From: CAIYOL01 sp964494805
GTDB taxonomy: Bacteria > Planctomycetota > Phycisphaerae > Sedimentisphaerales > Anaerobacaceae
Reading direction: 5' to 3'
DNA: 64,000 bases
Assembly (NCBI GenBank): GCA_964494805.1
Contig: CAZBST010000010.1
Coordinates: 1-64,000, forward strand
Shown: piece by piece, positions 27,344-35,387 of the stretch
Numbering within the stretch: position 1 is the stretch's first letter
Layout: each line of letters opens with the position of its first letter
The notes under the pieces: model-generated
Told to the model about the DNA's origin: nothing
The model's input: the letters and a program-made list of their open reading frames with translations, nothing else
The model's database searches: none
Position numbers and translations under genes: made by a program

Positions 27344-28828
27344 ATGCCTATGGGAAAGAAAAAGAAATCCAAAACCCCGGCAGGCGGCAAACCATCATCC
27401 TTAATCGATACACAGGTAATTTATTGTGGAGATAACCTCGACCAGCTTAAAAAATTCCCCGATGGCTGCGTTGACCTCATCTATATCGACCCGCCCTTTA
27501 ACTCCAACCGCAATTATGAGGTCTTCTGGGGCGAGACAAAGGAAAAACGCTCCTTCGAAGACCGCCACGCCTCCACACAGGCCTATATCGACTTTATGCG
27601 TCCTCGCTGTGTCGAGCTGCATCGCGTCTTAAAGAAAACCGGCTCTTTCTACTACCATTGCGACTGGCATGCCTCACACTACGTCAAAATTATGCTCGAC
27701 CAGATTTTTAGCCAAAATATGTTCCAAACAGAGATTATTTGGAAACGAACAAGTGCTCATAGCGACTCCAGCACTTGTGGAAGAGCACACGATACACTTT
27801 TCCTCTATACAAAATCTAAAAAATTTACATGGAACCCCCAGTATCAGCCGTATAACCAACAATATGTAGAAAGCCATTACCGGCGAAAAGATGAGTCTGG
27901 CCGTTTATATCGCACTGATAACTTAACTGCGATGGGACTTTCAGGTGGTGGTTATGAGTACGAATGGAATGGTGTAACCAAGATATGGCGTGTTCCTAAA
28001 GAAAAAATGAAAGAACTTCACGATGCAGGAAGAATACATTACACGAAATCAGGTGGTGCTGAATATATCAGGTACCTCGATGAAATGCCTGGTATGCCAT
28101 TGCAAGATGTTTGGGACGATATAGCCCCTATAAATTCTCAAGCTGCGGAACGTTTAGGTTATCCTACCCAAAAGCCACTTGCTTTACTCGATCGCATAGT
28201 TAATGCAAGCTCTAATGAAAATGATATTGTTCTCGATGCGTTTTGCGGCTGTGGGACTGCCCTCGTTGCCGCTGAAAATCTCGGCAGACAATGGATAGGT
28301 ATTGATATTTCCCCGACCGCCTGTCGCGTTATGGCAAAGCGTCTCCGTGATGTCTGCAAAATGAAAGAGGATGAAAAACTCTGGCACATCGGTCGCGGCT
28401 TTATCGTCCGTGACCTGCCGTGGACAGAAAAGAAACTGCGGGAAATCCCGCCCTTTGAATTTGAAAACTGGGCAGTTATTGCCCTCGGCGGTGTCCCAAA
28501 TATCGCCAAGGTTGGCGATATGGGTATCGATGGCCGTATTTACCCTGTCTCTGCCACGCCCAGGAAGAAAAAAGGCGAACTCGATTTTATGGATGTCTGG
28601 TATCCTATACAGGTCAAGCAGAAAGACAAGGTCGGCAGGCCTGATATTGACGCGTTTGAAGCGGTTATGATGCGCGAAGATAGAACACAGGGCTTTTTTG
28701 TCTCTTTTGATTATTCGCAGGATGCTATGAGAGAAATTCAGGCATTTATGAAAAAGACCGGCAAAATAATTCGCCCCATTACTGTCAAAGACATCCTCGA
28801 TGAACAAATCGCTTATAAACTGGCATAG
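27344..28828 (+). CDS. DNA methyltransferase fused to Mrr-like nuclease domain
   Basis: The N-terminal part is a beta-class DNA methyltransferase, with catalytic IYIDPPFNSN (DPPF at about residue 49) preceding the SAM site LDAFCGCGTALVAAE (about 298). The target is adenine-N6 or cytosine-N4. A central target-recognition region lies between. The last 130 residues form a separate domain with VGDMGIDGRI...WYPIQVKQ. This GxDG...QxK spacing matches the Mrr-type PD-(D/E)xK restriction nuclease core. One chain may therefore both mark and cut DNA. ATG 27344 follows AAGG by 9 bases; an ATG at 27302 in the same frame would add 14 residues derived from repeat-adjacent DNA. An AT-rich run of small unknown genes follows. 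Confidence 0.82.
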   Translation: MPMGKKKKSKTPAGGKPSSLIDTQVIYCGDNLDQLKKFPDGCVDLIYIDPPFNSNRNYEVFWGETKEKRSFEDRHASTQAYIDFMRPRCVELHRVLKKTGSFYYHCDWHASHYVKIMLDQIFSQNMFQTEIIWKRTSAHSDSSTCGRAHDTLFLYTKSKKFTWNPQYQPYNQQYVESHYRRKDESGRLYRTDNLTAMGLSGGGYEYEWNGVTKIWRVPKEKMKELHDAGRIHYTKSGGAEYIRYLDEMPGMPLQDVWDDIAPINSQAAERLGYPTQKPLALLDRIVNASSNENDIVLDAFCGCGTALVAAENLGRQWIGIDISPTACRVMAKRLRDVCKMKEDEKLWHIGRGFIVRDLPWTEKKLREIPPFEFENWAVIALGGVPNIAKVGDMGIDGRIYPVSATPRKKKGELDFMDVWYPIQVKQKDKVGRPDIDAFEAVMMREDRTQGFFVSFDYSQDAMREIQAFMKKTGKIIRPITVKDILDEQIAYKLA

Positions 28829-28845
28829 GAGTTCAGGACTGACCT

Positions 28846-29172
28846 ATGAACGAAGAAAACATCGGCTGGAAAGTATCTAATAATCCTTTGCCTATCCCAA
28901 GCAATATCCAAGAACAATTGGATGATCTTAATCGCCAATATCAGAACCGCAGTTGTTGGAGAAAGCTCAAAGATTGGTGGTTGTACCCAAAAGGACACAG
29001 ACAAATAGCTATGGATGAAAGTAGTTTGACACTCGACCAGTTACTCCTACTAAAAATCCACCAACAACAGCTTCACGAGGCTGCCAGAAATCATCAATTA
29101 TCTATGATTACTTGGTTGCTGGTCGTTATTGGATTCATTACATTAATCGTAATAATCTTGGGAGATAAATAG
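28846..29172 (+). CDS. Small protein with C-terminal membrane anchor, unknown
   Basis: The 108 residues have a charged soluble part, a helix-prone stretch (TLDQLLLLKIHQQQLHEAA) and one membrane helix (ITWLLVVIGFITLIVIIL) two residues from the C-terminal DK. That is a tail-anchored layout. It lies 17 bp after the methyltransferase-nuclease gene, with AGGAG nearby, so it is likely co-transcribed. No family recognised. Confidence 0.65.
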   Translation: MNEENIGWKVSNNPLPIPSNIQEQLDDLNRQYQNRSCWRKLKDWWLYPKGHRQIAMDESSLTLDQLLLLKIHQQQLHEAARNHQLSMITWLLVVIGFITLIVIILGDK

Positions 29173-29210
29173 GGGACGTTTACCTATTTTTTTGCAAAAG
29201 GAGATAATAT

Positions 29211-29909
29211 ATGATTTACAAAGCATATCCTTCTGACACTGAGAAGTTTCTCTCTATGCCCGAAACTGGTATGGGTTATCAAGTAATCGAGGCAAAACGA
29301 AGTAGTGATACTGTTAAAGAAAAGTTTGTTGTCTACAACGGAGAGCTTATTGTTAATTTAGATAACAGATTTAACGAATTTAGAAAACAAATAAAAGAAT
29401 TAAGTTTTTCCAGAGCGTTGAATGAGGCAAAACCATGGCCATTTGAAACATTATCAATATCTTTAGTTTCTAAAACAATACTGTTAGAAAGACGGACTCT
29501 TAGTGAAAATAAGGAAAAGTATAAGCACAGACACCCAGATGGTAAAGGAGCTAAAGAAAATCCAAAAGAATTTGCAAACGGAAATGAATTGTTTGTGAGA
29601 CTTTCTGCTTTTAAAAACGACAAAAGAATTGATTTCGAAAAGAAGAGGCTTAAAAAAGGTAGTTACACAACAACGCACTCCGATTATCGAGATTGTGTCT
29701 ACTATAGTGACGACCCCGTTGATAGATATGCTTTGCCCAATGATGATCCAATTAAGTGGGCTTTTTATATTCAGCCAAGAAAAGTAGATGAACTTCAGAG
29801 GGGTATTGCTCAACCAGCATTTGGACATGATGGTGGTGGCATCGAAGTGTTTTTTGAAAATGGGACTTCTGATGGTACTTTCCTAGAGACAAAATCATAC
29901 GGCGAATGA
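29211..29909 (+). CDS. Unknown protein: GMGYQV domain plus TNT-like C-terminus
   Basis: A good AAAGGAG ribosome site precedes the ATG. Residues 14-45 (MPETGMGYQVIEAK...FVVYNGELI) match the start of the next gene's product (LPEQGMGYQVVDI). The middle is Lys-rich. The end reads RYALPNDDPIKWAFYI then RGIAQPAFGHDGGGIEVFF, which recalls the ALP...Y...GxxAPxFGxPGGGxQ pattern of TNT/DUF4237 NAD-glycohydrolase toxin domains, though with Glu in place of the usual Gln. No signal peptide. The toxin comparison is inference from motif spacing only. The stop overlaps the next start (ATGA). Confidence 0.6.
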   Translation: MIYKAYPSDTEKFLSMPETGMGYQVIEAKRSSDTVKEKFVVYNGELIVNLDNRFNEFRKQIKELSFSRALNEAKPWPFETLSISLVSKTILLERRTLSENKEKYKHRHPDGKGAKENPKEFANGNELFVRLSAFKNDKRIDFEKKRLKKGSYTTTHSDYRDCVYYSDDPVDRYALPNDDPIKWAFYIQPRKVDELQRGIAQPAFGHDGGGIEVFFENGTSDGTFLETKSYGE

Positions 29910-30127
29910 AAATCAAAATTAAATTATTACAGAAACAGATCGATTTATTGCAAAATTTACCTGAGCAAGGAATGGGTTATCAGGTTGTTGATATAACTCT
30001 CAGAAATGGTACGACTCTTAACGAAAAAGTTATACTTAATTCGATGTATTTACAAACAGAAGACAACGAAAAAATCGATCCGAATGAAATAAAGTCTATT
30101 AAACTACATAAAAAGAGAATTTCATAG
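29906..30127 (+). CDS. Small GMGYQV-domain protein
   Basis: The 73 residues align with the N-terminus of the preceding protein: LLQNLPEQGMGYQVVDITLRNG, then KVILNSMYL against KFVVYNGELI. The two genes therefore share a small beta-rich domain, alone here and fused there. The 4-bp ATGA overlap indicates coupled translation. Function unknown; a partner or immunity-type role to its larger neighbour is possible but unproven. Confidence 0.6.
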   Translation: MKIKIKLLQKQIDLLQNLPEQGMGYQVVDITLRNGTTLNEKVILNSMYLQTEDNEKIDPNEIKSIKLHKKRIS

Positions 30128-30218
30128 GAGACATTGTTACTGTTGAAAAAACATTTTTAATTTTTGCTTTGTAATTTTGCTCTTTAATTTTCCTGCGAAT
30201 AATACGAAAGGAACAAAT

Positions 30219-30548
30219 ATGGAAGTCGTAATAAAAAGTCTTTATTTAGATATACCCCTAGTGGCTGGAAAAGATGATGGTGTGGTGGTTATTAGAAGAC
30301 AATGCGAATCTAACGAAGACATGTTTTCATATAAAGTTGGAGATATTGTACAAACGCATTTGTTTCCTAAGCCACTACAAATCGAACAAATAGAGTATAA
30401 GTTTGTTGAGGGAATAGTGCGGTTTCTAACTTTTCCAATTTCTTGCGGTAATAATGAAGAGAGAGAAAAACTGATAACATCGTTAAATAAAGATGGACGG
30501 CTTGTTTTTATAAACCGCCCTCGCCGGACTCCTCCAACTATCAATTAA
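30219..30548 (+). CDS. Small unknown protein
   Basis: From the ATG at 30219 (AAAGGA, 7 bases upstream) the protein has 109 residues, predicted soluble and beta-rich, with GDIVQTHLFPKPLQIEQIEYKF in the middle. An in-frame start at 30177 lacks a ribosome site. It is the last gene of the AT-rich stretch that began after the methyltransferase. No family recognised. Confidence 0.55.
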   Translation: MEVVIKSLYLDIPLVAGKDDGVVVIRRQCESNEDMFSYKVGDIVQTHLFPKPLQIEQIEYKFVEGIVRFLTFPISCGNNEEREKLITSLNKDGRLVFINRPRRTPPTIN

Positions 30549-30621
30549 TTTGCTGTTGCGTCCTCCAGTTCGGCCCTCTTTTTTACTTACTTCGCCCTTC
30601 GGCCTGCGTAATATTAACGCC

Positions 30622-30650
30622 CCTCATTGCGGCTTCCGGAAACAACAGCA
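30622..30650 (-). repeat. TGCTGTTG-TTTCCGGAAGCCGCAATGAGG repeat, copy 4
   Basis: On the minus strand it carries both halves of the dispersed family: TGCTGTTGTTTCCGGAAGCC as at 11173, and GCCGCAATGAGG as at 10558-10569. Confidence 0.6.
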
Positions 30651-30733
30651 TTTAGGGCCTATCGGCCGCACCACAAGTTCCATTCTCCTTCTAAAAAAGT
30701 TGTGTAAATCTGTGAAATCTGTGGTTATTTTTC

Positions 30734-30761
30734 TTTACTTTTCCCCGAAATTTGGTATAAT
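30734..30761 (+). promoter_or_regulatory. Candidate promoter of the ALKSTGP-family gene
   Basis: TTTACT (30734-30739) and a perfect TATAAT (30756-30761) are 16 bp apart. The start codon of the next gene is about 128 bp downstream. Confidence 0.35.
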
Positions 30762-30888
30762 ACTCGCCAGTTTATCAGTAGATAAACGCATATCGCCCAG
30801 CAGGGCAAGGTCTTCAGGGGTTAGCAAACCTCATTTTTCGTAAATCTTAAATCGCAAATTTTAAATCTTAAATTTAGGAGTCTCTTTT

Positions 30889-31467
30889 ATGGCCTCTGAA
30901 TCCCAAATTCTCGCCAATCGTCTTAACGCACTGAAATCAACCGGCCCCCGCACCGCAGAGGGCAAGACCGCCGTCTCACAGAACGCCGTCAGGCACGGCT
31001 TAAGGGCCGAAAGCGACGTTATCTCATCAGAAAATGAGGCTGACTTCGACCTCTACCGTCGCCAATTGCTCGACGAATTAAACCCCGTCAGCCCGATGGA
31101 ATCTATGCTCGCCGAGCGCATCGTAGCTCTATCTTGGCGATTGAAACGTGCCGGCCGTTTCCAGAACCAGGCCATCGACACTTTGCACGCTAACCTGACC
31201 AACGACCCGCTGAAAAAACTTACTCAATCCCTTTATCGAAGTATCCTCGGCGAATCGTCTGGTAATACTAATGGTTCTAATGGTGAGCTGGCTCTTGGCC
31301 GTTTGGTTGTGAAGGATTTCTCTAACGAACGGGTCCTCGACCGCCTCTTAATGTACGAACGGCGAATTGAGCATAGTCTCTACAAAACTATACTCGAATT
31401 TCAGCGTCTCAACATCGCCCGAGAATTGAAGCGGAGCGGAAACCCCTTAGGGGGCACTTATGGATAA
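30889..31467 (+). CDS. ALKSTGPRT...KHGL family protein, unknown
   Basis: The 192-residue protein begins with ILANRLNALKSTGPRTAEGKTAVSQNAVRHGLRA. This N-terminal signature belongs to a protein family found in many copies in planctomycetes and some other soil and sediment bacteria. The rest is helical with many Arg and Leu (MLAERIVALSWRLKRAGRFQNQAI). The family has no known function; its copy number and varied contexts suggest an association with repeats or mobile DNA, but no transposase motif is present. AGGAG lies 8 bases before the ATG. Confidence 0.8.
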   Translation: MASESQILANRLNALKSTGPRTAEGKTAVSQNAVRHGLRAESDVISSENEADFDLYRRQLLDELNPVSPMESMLAERIVALSWRLKRAGRFQNQAIDTLHANLTNDPLKKLTQSLYRSILGESSGNTNGSNGELALGRLVVKDFSNERVLDRLLMYERRIEHSLYKTILEFQRLNIARELKRSGNPLGGTYG

Positions 31468-31595
31468 AGGATTATAAATTTACTAACCCGATGAAAAACC
31501 AAAAGCTCGTTTCTTTTTCTCTCTGCCTGCTTCAGCCGGCAACGGAGATTCTATGTCCATAGCGGAAAAATCAATCAAAATGAAACAAAATATGT

Positions 31596-31713
31596 CAAAC
31601 AAAGCCAATTTCCGAAATGCTAAAAATGATTATAACACCAATTGCTACAATGACTAACAACAAAAAAGAGCGTTCAATGAACTGCCAAAAACGAACCCAA
31701 ACGAAGCCAATCT
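31596..31713 (-). repeat. About 120-bp dispersed element, copy 2
   Basis: Read on the minus strand it has ATTGGCTTCGTTTGGGTTCG, TTAGTCATTGTA, ATAATCATTTTTAGCATT and GAAATTGGCTTTGTTTG, collinear with 5405-5529. It lies directly after the diguanylate cyclase stop. Confidence 0.7.
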
Positions 31714-31722
31714 CAAACAGCT

Positions 31723-32775
31723 TTACTCGACCTCGGCAATATCGCCCTGCGGGCTTCCGACTAAATAAATCTTGTTCTTGCCGCTACGCTTTGCCTCTAA
31801 CAGCGCTTTGTCGGCCCGCTCGAAAAGCTCACCAATTGTTGCCCCGTCACGAGGAAAGCTTGCCAGACCACCGCTTATCGTCAAAACTCCTTTACCTTCC
31901 GGCCCGAGCAGATGCAGTTCCGCTTTGCCTAATCCTTTTCTAAATCGTTTTGCTATAAAAATCGCCTCTTCCGGATGGTCAGCCATTGCTGAGCGCCTCT
32001 CGGCTTCCTTTTTAAGAGGCCCTCTCCGCGGGTCGTCCCAGAAAACAACAGCAAACTCATCCCCGCCGATTCTGCCTACGACATCGTGTCCCCGGCAGCA
32101 CCGCCGCATCAAAACAGCAGCCTGTTTTAAAACTTCGTCGCCGGCTGTGTGACCATAAACATCGTTGTAATGTTTGAAGTTATCAATATCAAAGATGAGC
32201 AGCGTCACCCTCCCACTTTCACCCCTGGCACGGGCTATAATCTGCCTGGAAAATTCCCAGATATACCTTCTGCTCTTCAGGCCTGTCAACTCGTCCTCGG
32301 TAGCTAATTTCTCAAGCTGCTTTATTCTCTCACTCGCTGCATCAACGGTAGCAGCACCCAATCCGCTCCCCTTCCCGCCGGCAGGGGAAACAAACTCATA
32401 AAATCTATCTGTCTGAACAGGACAAATCAAATAATCATCCGCTAAAGTCATACCGTTGCAAGCCGAACTGATCAACTGCATCGCCGTCGGCTCCTCGTAC
32501 ACCTGCGCCAGAAGAATAATTTTCGCATCACAATTTACCTCTCTCAGAGCTTTCAGTGCAGAAGCCAACCTAATCGATACCCCCGACATTACAACAGCAA
32601 TTGCCGCGAAGCTTTTCTCTGCCGCCCTGTCGATTGCATCAGGCATATTGGTCTGTATTTCACACGGCAATCGGCGAATAGTATCGGCATCTAAAAAAGC
32701 TCCATTAATATCGCCTATCAGCAGAATTCTCCGACTATCCGCACCCGCAGAATCTGGTAGACAAACAGTTCCCAT
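31723..32775 (-). CDS. Diguanylate cyclase (GGDEF) with receiver-like N-terminus
   Basis: The enzyme makes cyclic di-GMP from GTP. The GGDEF domain covers about residues 155-340, with an intact GGDEF at 237-241 and an RxxD inhibitory site (R228-D231) five residues before it, so feedback control by product is expected. FDIDNFKHYND carries the metal-binding Asp. The N-terminal 130 residues (RRILLIGDINGAF...VVMSGVS...KIILLAQ) look like a receiver domain fold, but the phosphorylatable Asp is not evident. No membrane helix. No effector gene is adjacent. Confidence 0.93.
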   Translation of the reverse strand: MGTVCLPDSAGADSRRILLIGDINGAFLDADTIRRLPCEIQTNMPDAIDRAAEKSFAAIAVVMSGVSIRLASALKALREVNCDAKIILLAQVYEEPTAMQLISSACNGMTLADDYLICPVQTDRFYEFVSPAGGKGSGLGAATVDAASERIKQLEKLATEDELTGLKSRRYIWEFSRQIIARARGESGRVTLLIFDIDNFKHYNDVYGHTAGDEVLKQAAVLMRRCCRGHDVVGRIGGDEFAVVFWDDPRRGPLKKEAERRSAMADHPEEAIFIAKRFRKGLGKAELHLLGPEGKGVLTISGGLASFPRDGATIGELFERADKALLEAKRSGKNKIYLVGSPQGDIAEVE

Positions 32776-32852
32776 TTAGCTAAACCCCACTCGCAATAAA
32801 CAAAAAAACGGTCAATTATCGCTTCTTATGATAGCAAAATCCTCAGAATATT

Positions 32853-35297
32853 TCAACTATTAGCTTCTGTCTTGCGATTATTTGACTTATGATACGCTTG
32901 CCCCTTTTTGTACAGCTCCAGCCGCTTGCTGATATTTGCCGCCAGTTGCTCTTGCCCTGACAATTTCGCAAGTTCCAAAGCCATTTCAGCCATCTTGACG
33001 GCCTCATCAAATCTTCCCCCTTCTGCGTATGCCGCTGCTAAGGTATCGAGCAACCTCGGGTTTTTGTTGGCAGTAAGTTTACAGCCTCGCTCTGCAAGCT
33101 CGACCGCCCGGGCTGCGGCACGGTAATTCGGATCTTCACACGTCGCTAACAGCCAAGCCAGTCTGTTTAGAACATCAACTTCATCCGGCTTCAAACGCAG
33201 GGTCTCTTCCCAATGCATAATGGCCTTATCCAATCGGCCTAAAAGATGATACGCTGTCCCCAAATTACTATGCAACAACCACTCTCCAGGGTGAATCCGC
33301 AACAACTGCTGCCAGTGCTCGACGGCCTCCGCCAGCTTACCCTGCCTGGCCAAGGCTATGGCCAGATTGCTGCGAGCCTCAAGGTAGTCCGGCTTAAGCA
33401 ACAGAGCCTCGTTATAATGCACAACTGCTTCATCGAGTTTGCCCTGCCCCATAAGAATATTAGCCAGAGCGTAGTGCACCTCCGGCTGGTCTGGCTTTAA
33501 CTGCAGCGACTTTGTGTAATGCTCAACCGCTTCATTATTTTTCTCCTGTTTGACCAAATCTTCCGCCAGATAGCGATGGATTTCGTAGCAGGCAGTTCTG
33601 TGCTGCTTAACCAGCTGATTGTAATGGGTCCTGTGGCAATCAGTGCTGTGCTGCAGGGCTTTCTTATAATAGATAATGGCCTGGTTAACCTCACCTTTAC
33701 GGGAAAGAGCATTAGCCAATCTTACATTTGCTTCCGAATAATCCGGCGCAAGTTTCAATGCCTCTTTATAATGTAAAATTGCTCCTTCAATATCACCCTC
33801 TTCGAGCAAAGCGTTGCCCACATTGCCGTGCTCGCTGTATCCGTGCTTTGTCTCTATCCGGCCTGTAAAACTGTTGTTGCAGAACAGCACAAGCACCACA
33901 AGTAAAACAACCGGCACAGCCGCCTTTCTTTTTGCACCTTGTCTGGCATAGCGAATAAAAGTCTCCACCGCGAAAGCCGCATAAATGGCAAGCAAGGGTA
34001 TGGTTGGCAGGCGATACCGTGCTGTCACAAAAAAGGCCAGAATAAAAAGGTACTGCATTACAAGGCAGCCCAGAAGCAGGAAATGTTTACGCCACAAACC
34101 ACGACCCAAAAATATACCCACAAGACCCAAGGGAATAATCACCCCAGATGGAAATGCGATTATCTTTTTCCATAATAGCACACTCAATAAAACGGAGTGC
34201 TGCCGAAAAGCATACAGGTTTGCATTGCGGCCTATCTCGGCTCCATTGAAAAGTTGAAATACTTTAAGCCCTATCAGCCTGATAAAATCCGCAGGCTTTT
34301 CAAAGATATGCCTCAGAGTCTGCTGAACAAGATACCTGCTTTGACCAAAGGCGCTTTCGATACCTTTCTCAGCGGGCTCGTCAATGATACGATGGAAGTA
34401 TATAAAATGTTCCGGGTGGTTGATGTTATTAATCTCGCGAAGCTCCCAGTGGTTGCCGAGATAAAAATTGATACCAAGGTTCGAGGCAATGGGTAAAAAC
34501 CCCGTCGAAACAAATTGCTTCAGGCCGACTGGCTTTGGCTCTTTATCAACCGCCGCTCTGTCATACCTGACATTGTGCAGGACCACTGGCAAGATAACCA
34601 GGCCCACCGGCAACAGCAGTACAATGGCTGCTCTCCAAAACGCCAGCTTTTCAGATTCGCCGTCAATACCCCACCGGTGACGTCGGACCATATACATCCA
34701 GAACAGGATAATCGGAAGAAACAGTAAGATTGCTCCCCGATTGATAGCGGATAAACCAACAAACAGCCCCGCCACGCCCCACCAGATTACCTGCCTGTGA
34801 CGGGATGCAAAAAGTAAAGAAAAAATTATTAAAAGCTCCAAGAACACATCCAGGTTCCCGGACAGCAGTTGAACATCAAAATAAACAAGCGTTCCGCACA
34901 AACAACATATCATCGCTGCTGCAATTGAAACAAACCGACCGTTAAAGATGGTTCGCGCAATAAAGTAGACAAGTATGCAGCTTACCGACCCCAGCGCCGC
35001 TTGAAACATTTTCACAATAGTGGCATTCTGTCCGATGGTTTTATAAAGCAGGCCAAGGAATAATGGATAAAGCGGAGGCCACGAAAAGGCCTGCCTTCCC
35101 GGCCACGTCCCATCCAGCAAACCGACAGCCATCTCATGATACTGCTGCGCATCAATACCACGGTAATTAAAAAATGGAACGTTGCGATTCTCCACTAAAA
35201 AGATTAAACGAACCAGCAGAGCGCAACAAAAGATGCCGACCGGCACCAACCATAGACTTTTCGTCGCCGATGTCTCTTCCACCTTACCCGCAAACAC
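32853..35297 (-). CDS. GT-C glycosyltransferase-like membrane protein with TPR tail
   Basis: The N-terminal 450 residues have about ten membrane helices and a first-loop pattern (GIDAQQYHEMAVGLLDG...SWPPLYPLFLG) like ArnT/PMT-type GT-C enzymes. The C-terminal 320 residues hold at least seven tetratricopeptide repeats (for example EGDIEGAILHYKEALKLAPDYSEANVRLA). The likely role is glycosylation of envelope molecules, with the TPRs binding protein partners. GTG at 35297 has AAGGAG 5 bases upstream and is preferred over a GTG at 35321. It is in the same orientation as the next gene upstream, with 90 bp between them. Confidence 0.8.
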   Translation of the reverse strand: MFAGKVEETSATKSLWLVPVGIFCCALLVRLIFLVENRNVPFFNYRGIDAQQYHEMAVGLLDGTWPGRQAFSWPPLYPLFLGLLYKTIGQNATIVKMFQAALGSVSCILVYFIARTIFNGRFVSIAAAMICCLCGTLVYFDVQLLSGNLDVFLELLIIFSLLFASRHRQVIWWGVAGLFVGLSAINRGAILLFLPIILFWMYMVRRHRWGIDGESEKLAFWRAAIVLLLPVGLVILPVVLHNVRYDRAAVDKEPKPVGLKQFVSTGFLPIASNLGINFYLGNHWELREINNINHPEHFIYFHRIIDEPAEKGIESAFGQSRYLVQQTLRHIFEKPADFIRLIGLKVFQLFNGAEIGRNANLYAFRQHSVLLSVLLWKKIIAFPSGVIIPLGLVGIFLGRGLWRKHFLLLGCLVMQYLFILAFFVTARYRLPTIPLLAIYAAFAVETFIRYARQGAKRKAAVPVVLLVVLVLFCNNSFTGRIETKHGYSEHGNVGNALLEEGDIEGAILHYKEALKLAPDYSEANVRLANALSRKGEVNQAIIYYKKALQHSTDCHRTHYNQLVKQHRTACYEIHRYLAEDLVKQEKNNEAVEHYTKSLQLKPDQPEVHYALANILMGQGKLDEAVVHYNEALLLKPDYLEARSNLAIALARQGKLAEAVEHWQQLLRIHPGEWLLHSNLGTAYHLLGRLDKAIMHWEETLRLKPDEVDVLNRLAWLLATCEDPNYRAAARAVELAERGCKLTANKNPRLLDTLAAAYAEGGRFDEAVKMAEMALELAKLSGQEQLAANISKRLELYKKGQAYHKSNNRKTEANS

Positions 35298-35387
35298 TCT
35301 ATCTCCTTGTTTTGTCCTCACACCAAATATAATATCCTGCTTGCCGGAACTCGATTATTGATAATTGGAAAACAGTATTAAAAATAA

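Larger units (their letters stand above)
30549..30888. other. Repeat-bearing spacer
   Basis: About 340 bp. It holds an inverted dispersed repeat (30622-30650), a TGTGTAAATCTGTGAAATCTG stretch of a type common between genes, a possible promoter (30734-30761), a hairpin element (30791-30814) and an AT-rich leader before the next gene. Confidence 0.5.

Noticed and set aside
28184..28807. Minus-strand frame of 207 codons
   Set aside because: Antisense to the methyltransferase-nuclease gene with no ribosome site or family signal.
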